Assembly: GCA_051645705.1 (NCBI GenBank)
Contig: JBOFBU010000002.1
Span: forward strand, 1-64,000
DNA: 64,000 nt
Direction: 5' to 3'
Source: UBA710 sp051645705
GTDB taxonomy: Bacteria > Bacillota_I > Bacilli_A > Mycoplasmatales > Metamycoplasmataceae
Part shown: one piece after another, positions 54,350-64,000 of the stretch
Position numbering within the stretch: position 1 is the stretch's first letter
Layout of the letters: every line of letters begins with the position of its first letter
Translations under genes and position numbers: made by a program
The notes under the pieces: generated by a model
Told to the model about the DNA's origin: nothing
Database searches by the model: none
What the model saw: only the letters and a program-made list of their open reading frames with translations

Positions 54350-54381
54350 ATTTTAGGTATTTTATAAAAAATACCTAAAAT
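54350..54381. promoter_or_regulatory. Perfect inverted repeat over the ATP synthase operon promoter
   Basis: The 14-base arms (54350-54363 and 54368-54381) contain AGGTAT / ATACCT and a 4-base loop. The arms run T-to-A (TTTTAGG...CCTAAAA), the reverse of a terminator on either strand. A - strand TATAAA (54361-54366) falls inside it, 12 bases before the atpI-like ATG. It therefore looks like an operator overlapping the promoter. Confidence 0.5.
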
Positions 54382-54433
54382 AATTTTACAACTTTATATT
54401 AAATAATAATTAATTATTATTTAATTTTTATAA

Positions 54434-54991
54434 TTATTCTTTACCTAAAATTCTATTTCAAGTAACTTCACTTGCTTCTTCAGATATTAAAGTTGAAATT
54501 GTTTTAAGAGCAAGAGAAAAAGAAGCAGCAGGACCTCTTCCTGTAATATATTTTCCATCTACTTCTGATAAGCTTCCATTTGTTACTCTTTTTTCAGATG
54601 AATTGCTTTCAATATCTTCAATAGGATATGAAACATATTTTTTATCAGCAAAAATTTTATTTTTTCAAAGTGCATTTGGAGAATCACAATGAGCTATTAC
54701 AAATTTATTCTTTTTCTCAAATTCTCTAATAAAATCTAAAGATTTTTTATCATCTCTAAGAGCCATTGCCATTTGGCCTCCAGGAATATATAAAGCAATA
54801 TAATCATCTATATTAGGATTTGAAACTGTTGGCGTAATAGAACCAAAATTATTTGAACCAAAAACTGGTTTCATTCCATGTGGATTATAAAAATCAATTT
54901 TTTCAAATTGACCTGACATATTTAATGTTCCTAAAAATGCATTTAATTCTATATCTTGATAGTCATCCAAAATTAATGTAAGTATTTTCAT
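54434..54991 (-). CDS. DJ-1/PfpI family protein
   Basis: The protein has 185 residues and reads TGA codons as Trp. It has the flavodoxin-like DJ-1 fold: MKILTLILDDYQDIELNAF (acidic Glu near residue 16), ALYIPGGQMA, and the nucleophile elbow VIAHCDSPNAL with Cys ~105, then KYITGRGPAASFSLAL. Members act as glyoxalases, deglycases, chaperones or peptidases; which applies here is not decidable. It is divergent from trmB. Confidence 0.88.
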
Positions 54992-55031
54992 ATTTTCCTT
55001 TTAAATTTAAATCTAATTATTTATATTATAT

Positions 55032-55039
55032 TATAAAAT
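55032..55039 (+). promoter_or_regulatory. -10 box of trmB
   Basis: TATAAAAT eight bases before the trmB ATG with no ribosome site, again suggesting a leaderless message. Confidence 0.45.
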
Positions 55040-55047
55040 TAAAAGAT

Positions 55048-55659
55048 ATGAGACTTAAATTTAATAAAGAAGCTAAATCATTAGTTGAAGAATCTAATTA
55101 TTTAATTAAAGATTTTCCTTATAAAATAAAGGGAAATGTTGTAATAGAACTTGGTATGGGCAAGGGAGAAATGCTTTCTGAATTAGCTAAATTTCAACAA
55201 GATAAAAATTTTATAGGCATTGAAAAGTTTGATACTGTAATTTTAAAAGCAATTAAGAGATTCGAGAGAGAAAAATTGAATAATGTTTTAGTAATTAATA
55301 AAGATATTAAAAATATTGAAGAATTTTTTGAAGGAAAAGTAAATGAAATTTGATTAACATTTAGTGATCCTTGACCTAAAAAAAGACATGCAAAAAGAAG
55401 ATTAACTCATAAACTTTTTTTAGAAAAATATAAAAATATTTTAACTCCTGATGGAATTATTAAACTTAAAACAGATAATGATAATTTTTTTGCTTATTCA
55501 TTAGAATCAATTAAAGACTTTGAAAAAACAAAAATTATTTTTGAAACTAACGATTTACATTCTAGTATTAAAAATGAAAATAATTATTATACTGGTTATG
55601 AAAAGAAATGACAAGAAAAAGGAAAGAAAATTAATTATTTAGAATTTTGTTTTACTTAA
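55048..55659 (+). CDS. trmB: tRNA (guanine-46-N7)-methyltransferase
   Basis: The protein has 203 residues and reads TGA codons as Trp. SAM-binding VIELGMGKGEMLSELA, then FIGIEKFDTVILKA, and the hallmark LTFSDPWPKKRHAKRRLTHKLFL with the catalytic Asp are present, and KLKTDNDNFFAYS follows. It makes m7G46 in tRNA. The DPWPKKRH motif requires TGA as Trp. Its stop overlaps the convergent lipoprotein gene by 4 bases. Confidence 0.95.
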
Positions 55660-56459
55660 ATTAATGAAATATTTATTAAATTTTCATTTAATATAGACGC
55701 ACCTTTTTTTGTTTTACTAAGTGTGTTTTCTAAAACAATATTTAAAGTCATAGATTTTCCATCATAATTAAGGAAATTAAAGTCGGAAATTTGAAAATTA
55801 GATGATAATCCTATATTTGTTAAATCAATTAACTTTCCAATATAGTTGTCTGCTGTTTCATCTGCAAAATTAAATAAATCAATAGAAAATTTTTTATCTC
55901 CTAAAATTTCAATACCTTTTTTATTCAAAGGAATTTGTTTATCTTTAAATTTATTAAATTCAGCTGAAAATAATTGTTGAATTTCTGGAGTAACGATTTT
56001 AAAAGCTTCAGGTAAATCCAATACACTAAAAACATCAATCATTATCGGGTTTCCTTTTCCATCTAATAATGTTACTTCCTTACCATCTACGATTATTGTT
56101 TTAGGAATAGGAGCTGGAGTATATATAGCAGGACCATTATTATATTTATAATAAAAATTAGTAAATAAATTTCCTGTATTATCATTTGTCATTAATTTAT
56201 TTCCAAAAATTAATTCATATCCTTTATCTAAAACAAAATTTTGATTATTAAAAACTTTTTGGAATGTATTGAAATTTATAATTGAAGAAGCATAAACATT
56301 TTTAGCTTTTTCTGAACCAAAAGTATTTACAAAATTTTTACCATTTTTATTTACATATTCTTGAATTCCGTTTTGAGAACAAGAAACTACAAAAGAAATA
56401 GGGATTAAAGGAGTAAATATTGAACCTATAATTAAAAAAAAATTCTTTTTATTTATCAT
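55656..56459 (-). CDS. Lipoprotein, unknown function
   Basis: The protein has 267 residues. The signal peptide MINKKNFFLIIGSIFTPLIP is followed by the lipobox FVVSC (Cys27), so it is acylated and held on the outer face of the membrane. The mature part is Asn/Lys-rich with a KTIIVDGKEVTLLDG stretch and ends with strands (FQISDFNFLNYDGKSMTLN). It is the first of three neighbouring lipoprotein genes on this strand that share general layout but little sequence. Confidence 0.85.
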   Translation of the reverse strand: MINKKNFFLIIGSIFTPLIPISFVVSCSQNGIQEYVNKNGKNFVNTFGSEKAKNVYASSIINFNTFQKVFNNQNFVLDKGYELIFGNKLMTNDNTGNLFTNFYYKYNNGPAIYTPAPIPKTIIVDGKEVTLLDGKGNPIMIDVFSVLDLPEAFKIVTPEIQQLFSAEFNKFKDKQIPLNKKGIEILGDKKFSIDLFNFADETADNYIGKLIDLTNIGLSSNFQISDFNFLNYDGKSMTLNIVLENTLSKTKKGASILNENLINISLI

Positions 56460-56468
56460 AATTTTTTA

Positions 56469-57293
56469 TTATACTATATTATTAAAAGTTAATAAACAAT
56501 CAATTTCATCAATAATAGCAATATTAAGACTAGGGAAATTTAATGTAAAATTAATTTTAATTGTTTTATCAACTAAATTTTTACTTTTAATAGAGATAGA
56601 AAAATCTTCAAACGAAGCAACTACTAAAGAGTTTTTATAAATATTATTAAATGAATTAATAATAATATTATCTAAATCTATATTTTGATTATTAATAATA
56701 TTTTCAGGAGTAATTTGATTTAATTCATTTGCTGAAATATCATTAAAAAATTGTGCATCTGTATTAATATTTTGAGTTAATGTTTGATGAAAATTATTGT
56801 AACCTGAAAGATAAAAATCATTAATTTGTTTTTTTAAATTTTCTGAATCAGAAACTGGAATTATATTATTTTGATCATAATTTTGTAAAACATTTAAAGA
56901 ATAAATTTTTTTATCTCATATATTTTTATCAAAAGAAATTTTAACTAAAATATTTGTTGTTAATTCTTTTGGTTTCGAAAATGCTACATTAATTATTTCA
57001 AATTTCAATGAATTAAATGTTTTTTTATCTTTATCAGATATTTTTGAAGGTGGTGAAAAAATAATAGATTCATTTAAATTTTTTAAAATTTCATTTTTAT
57101 TTATTTTTGATAAATCTATTAATGAATTTTCTTTAAAATCTGGTTTATACGATTCTTTAATAATATTTCAATAAGCCCGAGATTCAACATCTGTAACGAC
57201 AGGTTCATTACTACAAGAAGAAACAATAACTAAAGGAGTCAAAGTTAAAAATGGAAATAAACCTCATTTTAAAAATTTAATTTTATTTTTCAT
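56469..57293 (-). CDS. Lipoprotein, unknown function
   Basis: The protein has 274 residues with TGA Trp codons (such as KWGLFPF in the signal peptide). The lipobox is VIVSSC (Cys27), followed by SNEPVVTDVESRAYW. AAAGGAG precedes the ATG. The mature region holds alternating strands (SLKFEIINVAFSKPK, NILVKISFDKNIW) and a helical middle (NELNQITPENIIN). It is related in style to the genes either side and may be a local duplication. Confidence 0.82.
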
Positions 57294-57337
57294 TTTTCTC
57301 CTTTTATATTATTATAATTATATAATAATTTAAAAAA

Positions 57338-58117
57338 TTATAATCCAAATTGTAATACTAATTTAAAACTTGTACTGGATGCGAATTCTGAATCGCTTTT
57401 TACAGTTGAAAATATTACTGGATAATGATTATTTGGGTTTTGAACTCCTCCAGGATTTTCTAAATAAGAAAAAATATTTGGTTGTTGTCCATCAAAAACT
57501 TTTGAATTTAAACTTGAAGCATCCATTCCTGAAATAACACCATTACTATTTATATTATATTTAATAGTTTTAAAATATGTTTCAATAATCGGTTTAAATT
57601 GATTTATGATGCTTTCTAAAGATTCCTGATATCCCTTTAATGTTAGATCATTTTTAGTTCATGAACTAATTGTCGTATTATTATCTTTAATTTGTTTTAA
57701 TTCAGAAAGTTTATATGTTTTAGAAATAGTATTATTTGGTCTATTAGGATTATATGAAAACTCAAATTTTACTATTATAGTTATATTTTGTTCTTCAGGA
57801 GTTGGAAGAGATAAAACAAAAGAAGGAATTATATTTTTATTATTAATTTCATTTTGTAAATTAGGTATTTGATTATATATATTGGCAAAATCAAATACTG
57901 TATTAGGATCATTTTGATAACTTTGATAAACTTCATTAATATTAATATTATTATTACTTATTAATTTTTGATTTAAAACAATTTCGATTCCTTTTTTATT
58001 AATATCATTATAAATATTATCTAAAGAATCTCCTTGTACAGAACAAGAAGAAACTACAGTAGGAATAACTAATGCTGGAACAGAGATTAAAAAAGTAAAT
58101 ATAGCTTTATTTTTCAT
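57338..58117 (-). CDS. Lipoprotein, unknown function
   Basis: The protein has 259 residues and reads TGA 57659-57661 as Trp. The signal peptide MKNKAIFTFLISVPALVIPT and lipobox VVSSC (Cys25) are followed by SVQGDSLDN. The mature part has beta strands (ITIIVKFEFSYNPNRPNN) and a loop rich in Asn/Gly/Pro (LENPGGVQNPNNHYPVIF). No known domain was recognised. It is 26 bases from the rplI stop. Confidence 0.85.
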
Positions 58118-58143
58118 AATATAAATATTATCACATTAAAATA

Positions 58144-58581
58144 TTATTTTTCTTTGGTGATTATTATTTTCAAATCTGCAATAACTTTTTCAAATAATTT
58201 CACCTTTACAATTGATGTTCCAATAGAAGCAATATGAATATCAACTAATGAATGTTTTTTTAGTTTAATTCCTTTTTCAATAAGAGCTAAATTAATCTTT
58301 TTTTGTGTAATAGAACCATGAATTACATCATTAGTAGTTTTTAAAGAAAAATTTAAAGTTATTTTTTCTATTTCTTCTTTAAGTTCTAAAGCTTCTTGAT
58401 ATTCTTTTAAATAGTTATCATTTTTTTCTTCTATTCTTTTATTTAATTCTTTTTCATTTACATCATTAAAAGGAACGGCAAATCCATTTTTTATTAAAAA
58501 GTTTTTCGCATAACCAAGAGGTTTTTCAATAATTGTATCCTTTTTCCCGTCTTTACAATCTTTTAATAAAATTATTTTCAT
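58144..58581 (-). CDS. rplI: 50S ribosomal protein L9
   Basis: The protein has 145 residues. The conserved N-terminal domain (MKIILLKDCKDGKKDTIIEK, GYAKNFLIKNGFAVPF) is joined by a long helix to a C-terminal domain with GSITQKKINLALIEKGIKL. L9 helps keep the reading frame. It directly follows gdpP (11 bases), the common Firmicute order gdpP-rplI. Confidence 0.95.
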   Translation of the reverse strand: MKIILLKDCKDGKKDTIIEKPLGYAKNFLIKNGFAVPFNDVNEKELNKRIEEKNDNYLKEYQEALELKEEIEKITLNFSLKTTNDVIHGSITQKKINLALIEKGIKLKKHSLVDIHIASIGTSIVKVKLFEKVIADLKIIITKEK

Positions 58582-58592
58582 ATTTCTCCTTT

Positions 58593-60572
58593 TTATTTTG
58601 CACTAATAATAGCTTGTATAATATTATCTTTAAAGTTTTCAAATGTTTCATTTGATTCATAATCCGAAGTTGCGGCAGCCGCTGAAAAATGACCACCACC
58701 ACCAACTATTTCAGCAATTATTTGAACGTTTGTATCAATACCACGAGCAGACATTTTATAAATGTTTTTTGTATTTTTAAGAGTTTTAGGAACTTTAGCT
58801 ATAACAAAAGCTGCTTTTCTATTTGCTATTCTTAATATTTCATCGGCAGCTATTGAAATAACATCAATTGGAATTTCCTCATTATATGCCGCTAATCAAT
58901 AACCTGGTTTAACTTCTATTAAATTTTGAAGTATTTCTGAAACCATTGTAAAGTTTTCATTATTAATTTTTAAAATTTCAATTGATTCAGAAGCAGAAGC
59001 ACCTAATTCTTCTAACATAGAGGCCATCATAAATGTTTTTGATGATGTTGATTTTTGAAATTTATTTGAATCTAAATAAATTCCATCTAAAAGTAATTGA
59101 GCTGTCGTTTGATCAATGAAACGATTATAGTTATTAAATAAAATTAATTCAGAAACAATTTCCGATGCAGAAGATGATGTTGATTCTATATAAACGTGGA
59201 AGTTACTAATATTTTCTGGAATTTTTGTAACTCTATGATGATCAAAAATAAAAATATTACTATCATTTGTTTTTTCAAAAATCCGATCATTTTCTGTTCT
59301 TTCTTTTTCAGCACAATCGACAATTACAACTAAAGTTGTTTTTTTAGTAATTTGATTTGCTTTCGCCTTAGAAATAAAAATTTCTTTTCTTTTAACTAAA
59401 GGTAAATATTTATCAAGAGATTTTAATCCGGTTTTATCAAAAGTTTGATTTTGAATGTATGTTTCCTTACCGAAATGTTTTGCAATAGAATAAATAGCAT
59501 ATGAAGCACCTATTGAATCAAGATCTGCATCTTTATGACCATAAATAATAACGTTTTCAATATTTTTTGAATTAATTTTATTATGAAAATTTTGTGCAAC
59601 AGTTCTAATCAATGTTCTACTTCTATTAATTGATAATTCAGATTTAGAACCAAAGAATAGACTTTTTCCATTCTTATCTAAAATTGTAATTTGATTTCCA
59701 CCTCTATTTTGAGATTGCTGTAAAGCCTCTTTAGAAATTTCAGATAAAGCGGAAAAATCATTAATTCCCCTTCCAAAACCTACTGAAAAAGAAATATTAA
59801 TATTATCAACTTTATAATTTATATTCGAAAATAAAGAAAAATTATCATCGGACATTGCTTTTAATTCTTTTTCATTTGTTATAATAAAAAATTTACTTGT
59901 AGAATATTGTTTAAAATAAAAATTATATTTTTGAGAAATTTTTTCTAAAGTATGAACAACTGATGAAGTAATTGCAAATAATTCTTCTTCTGTAAGTGAA
60001 GACTGATATTTTTGAAAGTTATCAATATCAATTTCTCCTATAACTAATTTTTCATTTTTATATTTTGAAAAAATTAATTGTTCAACAGTTACGTCTTTAA
60101 TAATAATAAACATTTTTTTAGCTACGTAATTAAGTTCGTAATAAATATTATCTTTAACAACGATGGTTTCGTAATTTTCTGATAAATTTATTATTTTAAA
60201 TGAAGGAAAAATAGCTCCTATTTTTTTATTTAAAACTCTTGTTCCAAATCTTTCTTTTATAAAATCTGAAAATCAAAGAATATCTTCATCTGAAGAAATA
60301 ATGATTACTCCAAATCCTAAACTAGCTATTAAATTTTTATCAAAATTATTTATAGTACTTGCAATAACTGATGATTGACTTTTATATATATATAAACTAA
60401 AATAAAAAAAACTAATAACAGAAAGTAAATCAAATACAAATAAAGCAAAAGAAACTTCTTTATATGCTCCTATATTATCTTTAAAGAAAAATAAAAAGAT
60501 AATAAGAAAAGATAATACAAAAAATAAAGAAATTGAAATATATCATAAGTATTTATTCGTTTTTTTAGACAT
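58593..60572 (-). CDS. gdpP: Cyclic-di-AMP phosphodiesterase GdpP (DHH family)
   Basis: The protein has 659 residues and reads TGA as Trp near both ends. Two N-terminal membrane helices (WYISISLFFVLSFLIIFLF and FALFVFDLLSVISFFYFSL) are followed by a PAS-like part and a degenerate GGDEF domain (IGEIDIDNF, SFSVGFGRG). Then comes a DHH domain (VIIYGHKDADLDSIG, VVIVDCAE, FIFDHHRV) and DHHA1 (VGGGGHFSAAAA). It breaks down c-di-AMP, which controls potassium and osmotic balance. It is the first gene of gdpP-rplI. Confidence 0.95.
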
Positions 60573-60601
60573 TTATAAAATTATATAATAAATAAAACAA
60601 C

Positions 60602-60627
60602 TTTATATTATTTATAAATAATATAAA
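60602..60627. repeat. 26-bp perfect AT palindrome between gdpP and the nuclease gene
   Basis: The two halves (60602-60614, 60615-60627) are exact complements. It lies in the divergent promoter region and may be an operator or cruciform, although it contains no G or C and could be chance. Confidence 0.4.
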
Positions 60628-60726
60628 TAAACTAATAAAAAATATATTTTTACTTATTTATTGAGTATTTTATTGAAATTTTTACATATATAAAATGTAT
60701 ATGAAAAATAAAATAAAAAAATTTAT

Positions 60727-61242
60727 ATGTATTTATTTTTATCATCTTGAATATTTGCGTCAATAAATTTACAAATATCTTGTATTTCTATTAAAAATAA
60801 TGAACATTTAATTGTAAAAAAAGTATATGATGGAGATACATTTTATGACAAAGAAAATAATTCATATCGTTTAATAGGGATAAATACTCCTGAAATAATG
60901 GAAAATGATCAAAATATTTTAAGAAAAAAATATGCTCTAGAAGCAAAAAATACCCTTTCTAAAATGGTTTTAGGAAAAGAAATAAAGAAAATTTATTGAA
61001 AAAATGATTATTACAAAAGAAGTTTAGTAGAAATTTATTTAAATAATATTAATATAGCTGCCCTTCTTTTACAAAAAGGATTAGGAAGGATTGAATATAT
61101 TTCTAATAACGAAAAAGATTATTATTACTATCCAAATTTAAATTATTTAAAGAAGCTTATAATAGCACAAAATTATGCTAAAACAAATCGCATAGGTCTT
61201 TGAAAAGAAAATCAAGAAAAAATAATATTTTTAAGAGATTAA
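60727..61242 (+). CDS. Thermonuclease-like secreted nuclease, signal peptide start frameshifted
   Basis: This is the staphylococcal-nuclease fold: KVYDGDTFYD, YRLIGINTPEIM, KIYWKNDYYKRSLVEIY and GLGRIEYIS. It would digest host nucleic acids at the cell surface. The usable in-frame ATG is 60727, giving 171 residues with LQISC as a possible lipobox. An ATG at 60701, placed 6 bases after TATAAA (60689-60694), reads MKNKIKKF then ends at 60764-60766. One extra A in the 7-A run (60715-60721) would join it as MKNKIKKIYMYLFLSSW, a normal lipoprotein signal peptide. One calcium ligand (Asp in the family) is Asn in INTPE. Confidence 0.75.
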
Positions 61243-61339
61243 CTTATTTATATAAAAAATATTTTTAGTATATATTCTTTTTAAAATTAAATAAATAAAA
61301 ATTTGTTATTATTTATTTAACTTATTAAAGTTATTTATT

Positions 61340-62860
61340 ATGAATTTAGAAGAGACAAAAGAATATAAACTTAAATTTAATTATATTAATAATTTATTTA
61401 TTAGTTGAAAAAATGTGGAATATAATTTTTATTTTAGCGATGCTCATTCATGGTTTGTTGATGATGCATTTGAGACAATAAATGATTTTTTTGATGATCA
61501 TTTATTTTTTAAAATTTTACTGATTATACCTACTTATTTATTTGTTTCATTAATTTATATTTTATCAATGGCTATCGTTATTCCTATAATGTCAATAATT
61601 CAATACTGTATAAGAAGAAAAAGATGAATAAATCTTTTTGATGAAATCGAAGAAATATGTGAAGACCAGGAAAAATTAAAAAGTTTTTTATCACAAGAAA
61701 ATATAAATATTAATAAAAAATATATATGTTTTGATGATGTATTTAATTATTTAGAAAAAGAAAATCATGGTGAAGATGATGAAGATGATGAAGATGATAC
61801 TTATGATGACGAAGTTGATGAAGAGGATGAAGAGGAAGAGGAAACATCTAACGAAAATAAAAAGAAAGTTTCAAAAAAAATTCTTAAAAATAGAAAAGAT
61901 ATTATTACCCCAACAAAAATAGAAAATTTTAAAAATAATTTTGAAAAATCTATAATAGGTCAACCAAAGGTTATAAAAAAGGTCAATGAACTTTTAATTA
62001 GTGAAATGTATAATGTTTCTAAAAAAGATACAAGACCAATTGGGGTTTTATTTTTCGCAGGGCCAACGGGTGTAGGAAAAACAGAATCAGTAAAAGAATT
62101 ATCTAAATATATCTATGAAAATGAAAATTTCCATAGATTTGATATGTCTGAATATAAACAAGATACTGCAATAAATAAATTTATAGGAGCAGATAATGGA
62201 TTTGTTGGATTTGAAGAAGGTGGAACATTGATTAATGCAATGAAAAAGAATCCATCATCAATAATTCTATTTGATGAAATAGAAAAAGCAAATTCCCAAG
62301 TTTTTGATATGTTTTTACAAATATTAGATGAAGGAGTATTAACATCAAATAAAGGTAAAAAAATTTACTTTGATAAAACTATAATAATTTTTACATCTAA
62401 TTTAGGAATTGATGAACAAAATTTCAATGATGATGTTTATGAAAGTTTTGAAAAAAGTGTTAAAAATTCAATATCAGAATTCTTTGATGATGAATTAAAA
62501 AGACCAGAAATTTTAGGAAGAATTGGGAAAGAAAATATTGTAGTTTTTAATAAAATTTCAAAATATGAAGATTTAACAAAAATTCTAAGTAATTTTTTCA
62601 AAGTTTTTTTAGATGAATATAAGGAACATAAAATTTATTTTACTTTTGATGAAAAAAATGTTTTTGATAAAATTTTATCAAGAGTTGATATTTCTAAAGG
62701 AGCAAGAGATATTAGAAATGAATTTGATCAATTCAAAAAACAACTATATAATTCTCTTTATGATAAAACTTTATCATTAAATACTATTAAAAATAAAACA
62801 ATTAAATTTGAATATGTAAATAATAAAGTTAATATTTTAGATGTAATGAATAATAAATAG
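61340..62860 (+). CDS. Membrane-anchored single-ring AAA+ ATPase (ClpB/ClpA D2-like)
   Basis: The protein has 506 residues with three TGA Trp codons. Residues ~55-88 form one or two membrane helices (FKILLIIPTYLFVSLIYILS). An acidic linker (~145-172, almost all Asp/Glu) comes next, then the AAA+ module: IIGQPKVIKKV, Walker A AGPTGVGKT (241-248), FDMSEYKQ, GFVGFEEGG (pore-loop region), Walker B ILFDEIEKA, sensor 1 IIFTSNLG and a C-terminal small domain with GARDIRNEF (sensor 2). This is the second ATPase domain of Hsp100 unfoldases without the first and without the N domain. A role in handling membrane or secreted proteins is inferred. Confidence 0.88.
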
Positions 62861-62863
62861 TTT

Positions 62864-63631
62864 TTATAAAAATAAATATAATTTTAAAATGTCATTGGGA
62901 GAGATATTTTGTGCTCTTATATTTTCAGGAAAATTATTTGCTTTTAAAAAATCAATTACTTTTTGACAATCATAATTTTGTTTTAAATTATTAACTAGTG
63001 TTTTTCTTTTAAAGGAAAAACAAAGTTTTATGAAATTTAAAAATTCTTTATTAATTATATTAAAATCAATTCCATTTTTTTTAGTTAATTTTACTATTGC
63101 TGATTCGACTTTAGGAATAGGAAAAAAAGCTTCTTTAGGAACCTTGAAAAGAATTTCAATATCGAAATAAAAAGAAAGAGAAATAGCTAATTTTCCATAT
63201 TCTGGTAAATTGACTTTAGCTACCATTCTTTGAGCAACTTCATATTGAACCATTAAAATTGCCGAATTTATTTGTTCTATATTTTCAATTATTTTAAATA
63301 AAATATCTGTTGTAATATTGTATGGAATATTCGATACGATATCAACTGGAGAATTAAAATTTAATTCTTCTTTTAAAAAGTCTTTATTAATTAAATTAAA
63401 TTTTTTATCTTTGATTGTTTCTAATAAAAAATCTGATAAATTGTAGTCTATTTCATAACAAGTTAAACTTTTAGCTTCTTTTAGTAAATGAAATGTAAGA
63501 GCACCTTTTCCAGGGCCTATTTCTACTATATCTTTATCTTTTACATTGGCTTCATCAATTATTTTTTTTATTATATTTTCATCTTTTAGAAAATTTTGTC
63601 CAAAACTTTTTCTAAAATATTTTTTATCCAT
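62864..63631 (-). CDS. rsmA: 16S rRNA (adenine-1518/1519-N6)-dimethyltransferase
   Basis: The protein has 255 residues. RsmA (KsgA) dimethylates two adenines in the 3' hairpin of 16S rRNA. Motifs: RKSFGQNFLKDENI, VEIGPGKGALTFHLL (SAM), CYEIDYNL, IVSNIPYNITTDI (catalytic NIPY) and FFPIPKVESAIVKL. It is complete; its stop lies 3 bases from the convergent AAA+ gene and it follows the tatD-like gene, a common order. Confidence 0.97.
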   Translation of the reverse strand: MDKKYFRKSFGQNFLKDENIIKKIIDEANVKDKDIVEIGPGKGALTFHLLKEAKSLTCYEIDYNLSDFLLETIKDKKFNLINKDFLKEELNFNSPVDIVSNIPYNITTDILFKIIENIEQINSAILMVQYEVAQRMVAKVNLPEYGKLAISLSFYFDIEILFKVPKEAFFPIPKVESAIVKLTKKNGIDFNIINKEFLNFIKLCFSFKRKTLVNNLKQNYDCQKVIDFLKANNFPENIRAQNISPNDILKLYLFL

Positions 63632-63649
63632 ATGATTTTATTTTACATT

Positions 63650-64000
63650 TTAATTTTTAAAATTAAAAAGTTTATTTAAATTGCCTAAAATAGTTGTTGC
63701 AAATTCTTTTTCTTCTATTCCTTTAATTTTGGCTATAAAATCACAAACATGAATAGCATATTCAGGTAAATTAGTTTTTCCTCTATGAGGAACGGGAGCT
63801 AAATACGGAGTATCTGTTTCGTATAAAATATTTTCAATAGGAGTTATTAGGGCAGCCTCTTGCATTTCTTTAGCATTTTTAAAGGTAACTATTCCAGAAT
63901 AAGAAAAATAACAATTTAAAGAAAGAAATTTTTCAATTCATTTAGGTCCATAAGAATATGAATGAAGAACTATTTTTAATTCTGGATATTTTAAATAATT
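63650..64000 (-). CDS. TatD family hydrolase, 5' part outside window
   Basis: Only the last 116 residues are here, open to the window edge. LHSYSYGPKWIEKFL matches the family region with the metal-binding His (usually HCFSG), then YFSYSGIVTFKNAKE and ETDTPYLAPVPHRGKTNLP, the conserved C-terminal metal site with Asp. TatD enzymes are metal-dependent DNases or hydrolases; TGA codons are Trp. It precedes rsmA by 18 bases. Confidence 0.9.

Noticed and set aside
1..64000. tRNA, rRNA, riboswitch or CRISPR elements
   Set aside because: No GC-richer cloverleaf, conserved rRNA or regular spaced short repeats were seen when scanning the intergenic stretches.

Overview
The window comes from a mollicute, most likely a mycoplasma of the hominis/neurolyticum side of the tree. 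Evidence: very AT-rich DNA; TGA read as tryptophan in nearly every long gene (reading it as stop would cut atpA, uvrA, ligA, rpoD and others inside conserved domains); no cell-wall genes beside mraZ-rsmH; and many lipoproteins. The species cannot be fixed from sequence alone. No tRNA, rRNA or CRISPR array was seen.

Layout. 1-11.2 kb: four tandem + strand genes for large surface proteins built from ~88-residue units, the last truncated with a decayed tail. 11.2-13.3 kb: EIIB-like protein, NadD-YqeK fusion and MTA/SAH nucleosidase. 13.3-18.0 kb (-): a large membrane-anchored protein ending in one copy of the same surface repeat, then secG-rnr. 18.2-26.4 kb (+): deoD-deoA, uvrA, rpoD-nif3-nfo. 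26.5-30.3 kb: the division cluster mraZ-rsmH-ftsA-like-ftsZ. 30.4-37.1 kb: yebC, dnaA, ligA and the ECF energy-coupling module ecfA1-ecfA2-ecfT. 37.2-41.9 kb: a membrane protein, a DpnII-like (GATC) restriction-modification pair, an M42 peptidase and rpe. 41.9-47.4 kb: an ABC exporter and a 1250-residue SF1 helicase. 47.4-54.3 kb (-): a complete F1Fo ATP synthase operon. 54.4-64 kb: DJ-1/PfpI, trmB, three lipoproteins, rplI, gdpP, a secreted nuclease, a membrane-anchored AAA+ protein, rsmA and the 3' part of a tatD gene.

Most notable find: the DpnII-type methyltransferase at ~38.4 kb has a complete catalytic body but no ATG/GTG start at its 5' end. A 16-bp perfect inverted repeat (38268-38283 and 38382-38397) bounds a 98-bp segment directly in front of it. 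Inverting that segment on paper places an ATG, in frame, with a TATAAT seven bases before it, on the methyltransferase body, giving 279 residues beginning MESSNNYNY. In the orientation given, the same ATG points the other way and reads nine codons into a stop. This looks like an invertible ON/OFF switch for a type II restriction-modification operon, captured OFF.

Other points: several genes appear to have leaderless starts (a -10 box 6-12 bases before ATG); ftsZ is unusually divergent; the nuclease signal peptide is broken at a poly-A tract; and many convergent genes meet or overlap at their stop codons. Coordinates that run through TGA codons were assembled by hand-reading the frame.
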